In this document: positions 31,501 through 37,826 of the stretch, in pieces
Layout: each line of letters begins with the position of its first letter
Position numbering within the stretch: position 1 is the stretch's first letter
Assembly (NCBI GenBank): GCA_015680685.1
Contig: MNCI01002752.1
Span: 373,283-411,108, forward strand
Length of the DNA: 37,826 nt
Direction of reading: 5' to 3'
DNA from: Gnetum montanum
Taxonomy: Eukaryota > Streptophyta > Gnetopsida > Gnetales > Gnetaceae
Notes under the pieces: generated by a model
Told to the model about the DNA's origin: nothing
What the model saw: only the letters and a program-made list of their open reading frames with translations
Databases searched by the model: none
Position numbers and translations under genes: made by a program

Positions 31501-33705
31501 TCACTGTGCCTAATAGGCTATGGTATCTTGCTGAATTGTCCCATGTACTCTGTCCCTTATGTACATTGACGTATTACACAGTCCCTCGCTAATGTATTGT
31601 CCCATGTCTCTGGTGTGATGTTAATTCATGTTGGTGTTCTTACCTCCCTGGTGGGATAGCAGAGTTGATCAGGATATTACTTGGTGAATCCTTAATTTTA
31701 TGAGGGATCATTCTTCATCTCAATGGATGCCCTCTTCAGTTCTTGAAATAATAACGCAGGTGGTATTGAGACAGTTGTCTCCTATAAGCAGTTGATGTTT
31801 GGGACTTGTTCCTAGTTGTGGTCCCATGTTCGTGAACTCATGGGGCTTGTTCTCAGAGACAGAATGTTATTACCCTAGTGAAATTCATGAAACCTCCTTT
31901 GTGAGATCGTGTTATTGATGTAAATTAAAGATACATATTACTCTTCGTGTAAGCAAGGCATGATCTTGTGTACTCTTTTAGTTTTGGAGGCGTTAAAGGA
32001 ACTTCCTTGTTGGGGTTCTTTGGTAGACCATCCTTATTGTAAACCCTCTAGGGATGAATCATTTTGTGTTTGAGTTGTAAATGATGTTGATGAAAGCCCA
32101 TTCCATGTAAAAATATCTTGAGGACTTGGTCCTCCTATGGGCAAGATGTTGTTGTTGACCTAGTTTATTGTTCGGGTTGAATGATAATAGGTAGTGGTGT
32201 GGCCTTGTCCACCATAAATTGATGTAATTGGGCTGGACTGGGATGTATGAAACAAAACCCAGATCTCCCAAGATGAAATAGAAGGGGATGAACTGCTTGG
32301 TGTCTCGAGTTGTTCTCAAGGGGAAAATTGAAATTAGGTAAGACTTGTGAACCCATGTCTTCCCTCAACTGGTGACAGTTCCACGATATGGTTCTATTGG
32401 CCATATTGACTACTTGGGCATGTATGATGGGTAAGGTGTAGCTAGGCTGCTATACTTACATATGGAAGAAACCTCCCAAAGAGGATCCTTCCTGCAAGTG
32501 CAAAATCTATTGAAAGGTGTTGATCATGAGACTGGCAGTCGTTCTTGATATAGTGGGGAAATGCAAATTCTAAGAATGTTGATGTTCCTTGGAGAATTCA
32601 TGATATGGTTACTCTCAGAGGTGACTTTGTATTCATTCCTAGACCTAGTGTTTAGAAAATGGTGCTTGTCCCATAAATTGGTGTGGGAAGGATAGCTTGC
32701 ATGTGGCAAATGTGGGTGACCCTTCTCCATGAATGGGATATTATGGTTTCATTCGATGTTGTGCTTATGACTGATATGAGACAGGAGATGGAGGATTGTC
32801 ATGGGGTTGGCTACTCAATTGACCCTCCCTTGTTCTAACATTCGAGTAGGCATTCTTGATGTTGGACAATCACAAGAGGTGTTGATGATTGTTGGGGCTT
32901 GTTGTATGTTAGCCTCCTGGATAAGTTTCCAAATAGATTTTTGGATCTTCTCTCTCGTTGGGATACTATGGAATGATGAATGATGAATTGAGGCATGTGA
33001 TGCTAGTGTCTGCAGATGGTAAGTTCAAGCTCAAAAGATCTGCTCTTGTACCTTGTTTGTAAGGGAGAACGTGCTTGACTCCCTTCATACCAGCTTGAAC
33101 AAACATGATGAGAAAAAGAGAATGTGCATGGTACCGATGCATGTGGAATCAGTGCTTAGATGGTTGCATAGGTGAGACTCCATGGGTCTCGATGCAAGTA
33201 GAAAAACATGGAGTTCTAGAAAGCATGAGTTGCTTGCGGAGACATGGCTCTTCGGAGCATGTCCTCCCTCTCGGTGTGATGTTCCCAAGTCCCTCACCAT
33301 GGGTAGTGGCCCTGGTGAGCCCTCAAAAAAATCAATGGGTGCTGAGATGCCATTCACAAAGGAACTCGACGAGACTTGTGGAAGAGGAGCTATCTTCTTG
33401 CATAAGAATGGGCTTACACAAGAAGATATGTCTCTAGGTCCTCAGAAGGGATGGATCTAGGGGACGCCTTAGAGACGTTGGCCCTTTGGGTTGGACTCTC
33501 CTGCTCGTATAGAGAATGGAAGTCTTTGGGCTTCCTTCAATTGCCTTTGCGTTTCATGCAAGGCATTGGATGGAAGGATGTATCAAGTGTTGGGGTTGGT
33601 ACCTTCCTTCAAGCCTAGAGTCTAAGGAGTTGACAAAGTTCCAAACCCATTTAGAAGTGTACACTCGAAGCTATCCTAGGCTCCGCTCCAAGGACGTCGC
33701 TTCTT
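28551..33705 (+). other. Interior of the LARD-like element: non-coding, G/T-rich
   Basis: About 5.2 kb of sequence strongly rich in G and T on this strand. Short open frames (for example 28981-29391 and 33105-33460) have no known motif and none is longer than about 140 codons. I read the region as non-coding or as a very old coding region eroded beyond recognition. Confidence 0.6.
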
Positions 33706-33720
33706 TGTGTGGGGAAGGAT
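33706..33720 (+). promoter_or_regulatory. Polypurine tract
   Basis: TGTGTGGGGAAGGAT directly before the right LTR, which starts TATGAGAG (TG changed to TA). Confidence 0.75.
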
Positions 33721-34157
33721 TATGAGAGATGTCCCAAAGTGGTGGTTCTCTTGGGCTCTCCCCATGGTTCGGGGACCATGAAACACATTGAGGCACCCTT
33801 GGGTGACTCTCAAGTGTTAGAAAACCCACCCCAGCTTGGTGGTACAAAGCTAGCAATAGGACACCCTCNTGAGGGATCTGGGGGTGAGGCACCTCCCCTT
33901 GTAGGTGCATCGTCTTCCCTCCCACCGATGTTTTCTACAAGGTTGTGTGTGTGCTTGTTTGCTTGGTCCTCATTTTGGAGTTGGTTACCCTCCATGAGGT
34001 GCATGGTCATGTGCATTAAGAAGCTGTGCTTTTTCCTGCACTCACTCATGAGATGCTTGCTTGCTTGAGGTGTATTCCCCAGGTCTTCTGCCCCAGATCC
34101 ATTGGATCTTCGTGAATTCCTTGGGGTGCTAGACAACGTCAGGGCAACATTGTTACA
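33721..34157 (+). repeat. Right LTR (437 bases, with one N replacing 149 bases)
   Basis: Matches the left LTR throughout except that bases 28099-28247 of the left copy are represented by a single N at 33869. The length difference (148) is exactly explained by this, so there are no other net indels. The N probably marks a collapsed assembly gap. Confidence 0.9.
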
Positions 34158-34297
34158 TTGTTGTTGTCCATCCTAGCATTGTCAGCACAAATTTGGCAAG
34201 TAAATCTGAATCCTCAATTTCGAAGAATAATTATAGAGTATGATACTTGCGGCATGACCAAAATCTAACACACACTTTTTAATTTGCAACATTGCAG

Positions 34298-34352
34298 ATA
34301 GTTGAAAGCCATTACAAGGACAAGTTTTTTTGGAGGTTGAAAGCTACACAAG
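34298..34352 (+). other. Exon-like segment X3 on the + strand (unidentified)
   Basis: Between TTTGCAACATTGCAG and CAAG|GTAAGA the frame reads IVESHYKDKFFWRLKATQ. Both splice-like sites are good and the codons look coding. Its phase does not fit directly onto X2, so an exon may be missing between them. I do not recognise the protein; with X1 and X2 it may be a host gene piece, possibly one captured by the nearby Helitron. Confidence 0.4.
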
Positions 34353-34601
34353 GTAAGACATTTAATTTTTTTAGCTTATAATCATTGCAACAATTTTAAA
34401 TCTTGCAATTTCATTTCATTCTTTTTCCTTTTTCTATGAATTGCTTAGTTTCTGTTAATTATCAGGTCCCGTGAGGTGCAAATAGTATATTATATTGTGC
34501 TCTCTTTGTAATTTTTTGGGCTTTCTCTGTAATTTTTGGTATGACTTTTAAAACTAAAACTTGCAAAATTTCTAGAATGACACATAATTTAAAATAATCA
34601 A

Positions 34602-35130
34602 ACTAGCTTAGTTATATATTTATAATATATATCTATAAATTGGCTGAGAGAATCTTATTTGTTCACAAGTAAAAGGTTTTTTAAGTAAAAAATTTCACGA
34701 TTTCTGGACGAAGAACAAGATTTAAAAACCCAAATTTTCATGCCTTTTGGACAAAGAACAAGAGTTCTGTACCTTATTTTTCCTAAGGATGGGTTTTCTG
34801 AAAAAAAAAAAAGTTTCCATCAATTAGTGTATGCTCTCACCCTCAGCTGAATTTGTTGTTTTTGATATATAATGCAAATTCAGCCGAGGGCCGAGAGTGA
34901 GAGCATACACTAATTGATGGATTTTTTTTTTCAAAAAACCCATCCTTAGGAAAAATGAGGTATAGAACTCTTTTTCTTCGTCTAGAAGGCATGAAAATTT
35001 GGGTTTTTAAATCTTGTTCTTCGTCTAAAAGTCGTGAAATTTTTTACTCAAAGAACTTTTTACTTGTAAATAAATAAGATTCTCTCGGACAATTTATAGA
35101 TATATATTATAAATATATAACTAAGTTAGT
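34602..35130. mobile_element. Foldback element: 254-256 base inverted arms around a 19-base loop
   Basis: The left arm (34602-34855) and right arm (34875-35130) are inverted copies along their whole length, for instance CAATTAGTGTATGCTCTCA against TGAGAGCATACACTAATTG, and ACTAGCTTAGTTATATATT against AATATATAACTAAGTTAGT. The outer ends read ACTARCTTAGTTATAT. No clear target duplication is visible. Inside are runs such as CCCATCCTTAGGAAAAA. A transcript would fold into a hairpin of about 250 pairs. It could be a MITE-like element; the family is not known to me. Confidence 0.88.
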
Positions 35131-35333
35131 AATTGCCAGCATCTGCTACAACGATGATTTAAACATAATAGATAAAAATATTATAAGACCATGGAATGCT
35201 TTATTGAATGACTATAAACATGTTGTAATATAGTAGAAATGATCAATGTACAAACTTGCATAATTGAAAATGTATAGTTACAAATGTTCTGACATTCAAA
35301 ATGGTAAAAATTAGTTGACAGAAAAGAATGAGA
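35131..35333. other. AT-rich sequence between foldback and Helitron helicase end
   Basis: About 200 bases; the Helitron 3' end (hairpin and CTRR) would be expected at or beyond this stretch on the minus strand, but I did not find a convincing one. Confidence 0.35.
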
Positions 35334-37130
35334 TCATTCTTCATTAGATTTAATGCATTGCTCTTCATCTAATCTACTTTGAAGGTGCAAAGCCTTAAAT
35401 ATCTTGATATATCTTTCTTTGGAGATCAGAGGGAATATCTTCAAACTATCAATACTCCTCACTCGAGATAGTGCCACAAATGTAAGACCTGTTGTTTTTT
35501 TACTACCAACATCTATACACACTTTCTCCAATGTCATTCCCTATGACTTATGTATTGTTAAAGCCCATGCTAATCTAAGTGGTAGTTGGCGAGATCCTCC
35601 ACGTATGATTGGTGGAATGGGTACTTGTCGAGGATGTTCATTATCATACAGTACTCCAATATAGGAGTCAAACTCAATGATGACATACAATGCCAACTGC
35701 GGAGGTTGACAATGTGGACTATATATTATTTTCTTAGTGACTCCTAATGCACCATTAACCAATCCTGCTTTTGGGCATAGATTAATAGTGAGCATAACCC
35801 TTGCATACTCACAAATGAACACTACTCGGTCCAATTCTCCTTCTAAATCATCCAAAAATTTCACACCATTTATCTTTCTATCTACTATGCACCATGCAAC
35901 TAGCTTTCACATTTTGAGCAATATTTTTTCATTATGCATATGCACTTTATCCTTTGTATCAAAAAATGCACAGAATCCTCAAATCCATCTTGCCCATCCA
36001 ATGTTGATGGAAGTTGCATTCTCAAGCTTAAAAATTCATAATCCTCATCATTCATCTTTCCTTCTCATATATTCATCAAAACTTCTCTAAATATTTGTTG
36101 TTGCGAATCATCATCCCTTTGTCGATACACAACATCCAAGGTTACAAATTTATTGTATGCGAACGACAAATTCTTCAAATGCATCTGAGATGATATGTAC
36201 GATATAACATCTTTAACAGGTGGCAGCTATGCAAGATCTCCGATAAGTATCATAGATCTACTACCAAAGTTATCTAAATGATTATCTAGAAATATTTCCT
36301 TAAGCCTTCAGTCAATGTTGCTAAGCAATTTACCACATATGAAACTCATTTCATCTATAATAATATACTTTAAGTATTTGTATTTATTTTGCAACGATGA
36401 CAAAGTTGATGCAGCCAATGGTTTGTAATCTCTGATTTCAATCTTCAATGCAGAATGTACTGTAGTTGCATTAATATTATACACTGTAGCACTAGTAGGG
36501 GCGAGCACCAATAAGTTATTCTTTCCCGATGAGCAAGTTCAACTAAATTCTTTATGAATTGTATTAATGAGATACGATTTTCCTGTGCCTACTGTATCTT
36601 GAATAATCATCAATAGAGGAGAAACTTCATCCATTTCGAATTGTTGCATATATAAATGGCTAGTGATAATCTTGTAGCATTTATTCTGTTAAACTCCTAG
36701 AGAAGATATGTCCACCTGATTGTCATTATTTCTTGAATGTGTTATTATCCCATGTGATCTATGACCATGAACAAAAGATGTAGCTATCTTTGCAACATCC
36801 TCTCTAGGATAGTTAGCTGACCATTCATTCTGTCTATCTCGATCTCTTAATCCAAGAATTTCGAGTTCACTTTGTTGAAAATGAGCTCATGTAAGTAGAT
36901 GTTAATTTAGTACTTCAAAATCATATTCAATACCATCTTTTCTTTCCAGAATAATATCTGTATACTGGCTCTCTTCCTCGCAAGCACATTCAAACTTTTC
37001 ATCAAATGTCTCCTCTTCCAATTCATAAATGTGTTAAACAGAAATCCATTTTCATTCAATTTCTTCATCATTTCTTCCCAGATCGTGTTTGACATCTCTA
37101 AAAGGATAGTGTAGTAACAATTGCGTCCAA
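35334..37130 (-). pseudogene. Helitron PIF1-type DNA helicase, decayed
   Basis: On the minus strand, in N-to-C order and with frame breaks: NEWSANYPREDVAKIA, Walker A as DTVGTGKSYLI (near 36575-36599; usual GTAGTGKS), LLVLAPTSATVYNINATTVH, Walker B IIIDEMSFICGKLL (near 36330-36370), GDLA-stop-LPPV (36205-36235), VYRQRDD and FREVLMNI, then EFDSYIGVLYDNEHPRQVP, and finally IHKS-stop-GMTLEKVCIDVG with LTFVALSRVRSIDSLKIF. This matches plant Helitron/PIF1-like helicases, which unwind DNA during rolling-circle transposition. The two stops named are TAG at invariant glutamines. TAA and frameshifts add to the decay, so the copy is not functional. Confidence 0.9.
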
Positions 37131-37204
37131 TAGTAATCTATTCATTTCTCGTCTCCTACTCTTGGAGCTACTCTAAATTTTAGAAATGTTCTTACAATAA
37201 CTAG

Positions 37205-37826
37205 TCATAGTCTAGGCTTCCACACTGGTAGCTCTCTCTTCTTCGAGATATAGGTAAAATATTTCATAGCATTCAACAATGAAACTCCTTCCATTTCTAG
37301 TGGTCTCTTTTGATATGCATTAATAAGGGATGTATATGGTTCTAGCTCTTCATCTCCATCTAGATCTGGTATAACTCTTTTATACATATCTCTAGACACA
37401 TTTATAGTATCAAATAGTTGACTGCATTCAACTAATGGAAGTTCATATAGCATACGACAAACTTCCATGGCACCTATGTCTCTATCAGCTGCAGCATCCA
37501 TCATGAGTCTTTTGTATGCATTCATTGTGTTTTCTTTAGGGTTTTGAAATTCAGCAATACAAAGTAATAAATCATGAAAGCATCTTAACTTCTTTTCAGA
37601 TTTTGCTGCATATTTTGCAATATATTTAATAACAACATATTTTTCAATGACCAGTTGAAATTTTATGTTTTCTCTCCATGTTTGAAGGATCATTCTATTA
37701 TGCACATTCAACCTTGGATCATTTCGACATGGTTCATATGTAACATGATTTTTGTTTTCTGGATCTTGAAAGAGATCTGATTGAGCTCGCAATGGCCATG
37801 GAACATTATACCTAAGGTAATAAATT
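37205..37826 (-). pseudogene. Helitron RepHel: end of the Rep part and linker before the helicase
   Basis: The minus-strand frame is open from the window edge to 37205. It reads RAQSDLFQDPENKNHV, RNDPRLNVHNRMILQTWREN, IKYIAKYAAKSEKK, then a long linker ending GVSLLNAMKYFTYISKKREL. The Y-x3-Y in YIAKY is in the place of the paired tyrosines of Helitron Rep (HUH) nucleases as found in plant PIF1-like transposon proteins. The HUH motif itself would lie beyond the right edge. Roughly 195 codons without a stop is unusual here and suggests slower or more recent decay than in the helicase part. Confidence 0.8.

Larger units (their letters stand above)
27946..34162 (+). mobile_element. Complete non-autonomous LTR retrotransposon (LARD-like) with 5-base target duplication
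   Basis: LTRs at 27951-28535 and 33721-34157 are flanked by TTGTT on both sides (27946-27950 and 34158-34162), a perfect 5-base target duplication. The tRNA-Met primer site follows the left LTR and a purine tract precedes the right. The 5.2 kb interior has no recognisable gag, protease, integrase or RT, so it must have moved with enzymes from a partner. The LTRs differ mainly by C/T and G/A changes. It is inserted into an intron-like stretch between exon-like segments X2 and X3. Confidence 0.92.

Noticed and set aside
35131-35333. Helitron 3' terminus
   Set aside because: I looked for a GC-rich hairpin followed by CTRR on the minus strand and saw none that was convincing.

Overview
This is nuclear DNA from a seed plant with a large, transposon-filled genome. 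A conifer or other gymnosperm is my best guess, but that is inference from the many old, nested transposons, the long introns and the heavy CAG-to-TAG decay. I see no bacterial, viral or organelle gene. Almost everything is a decayed mobile element, laid around exons of one recognisable host gene, the exocyst subunit SEC8 (EXOC4).

Left part (1-9000). A decayed plant L1-type LINE (LINE-1 below) runs from the window edge to a poly(A) run at 4353. Four exons matching the middle of SEC8 follow on the + strand (4571-7267), with a tRNA-like SINE candidate and an RTE-LINE 3' end in the introns. The stretch 7400-9000 is AT-rich with no gene I can name.

Middle (9000-20740). A second, longer LINE of the same family (LINE-2) keeps a DUF4283/zinc-knuckle ORF1 and a broken ORF2. 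A segment with a 203-base assembly gap and a striking higher-order repeat array (15006-15985) separates its body from a LINE-like tail (16270-17139). Next is a minus-strand Ty3/gypsy remnant: a very long putative LTR (17267-20072) and the end of pol (20155-20737).

Right part (20740-37826). Two minus-strand exons match the N-terminal third of SEC8 (20807-20920 and 26252-26356). The roughly 5.3 kb intron between them holds an internally deleted RTE LINE (21808-22945), a SINE candidate and a small Copia-like LTR element (24391-26152). A complete non-autonomous LTR retrotransposon with an exact TTGTT target duplication lies at 27951-34157. It interrupts a run of unidentified + strand exon-like segments. 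A 0.53 kb foldback (34602-35130) and the decayed Rep-end/PIF1 helicase of a Helitron (35334-37826, minus) close the window.

Main points: the two SEC8 halves lie in opposite orientation, which means an inversion, two separate fragments or a misjoin. Broken reading frames of unrelated origin (LINEs, Helitron, SEC8, gypsy) share an excess of TAG stops at glutamine or tryptophan positions, as expected from deamination of methylated CAG/CTG sites. No promoter, RNA gene, CRISPR array or active gene is supported.
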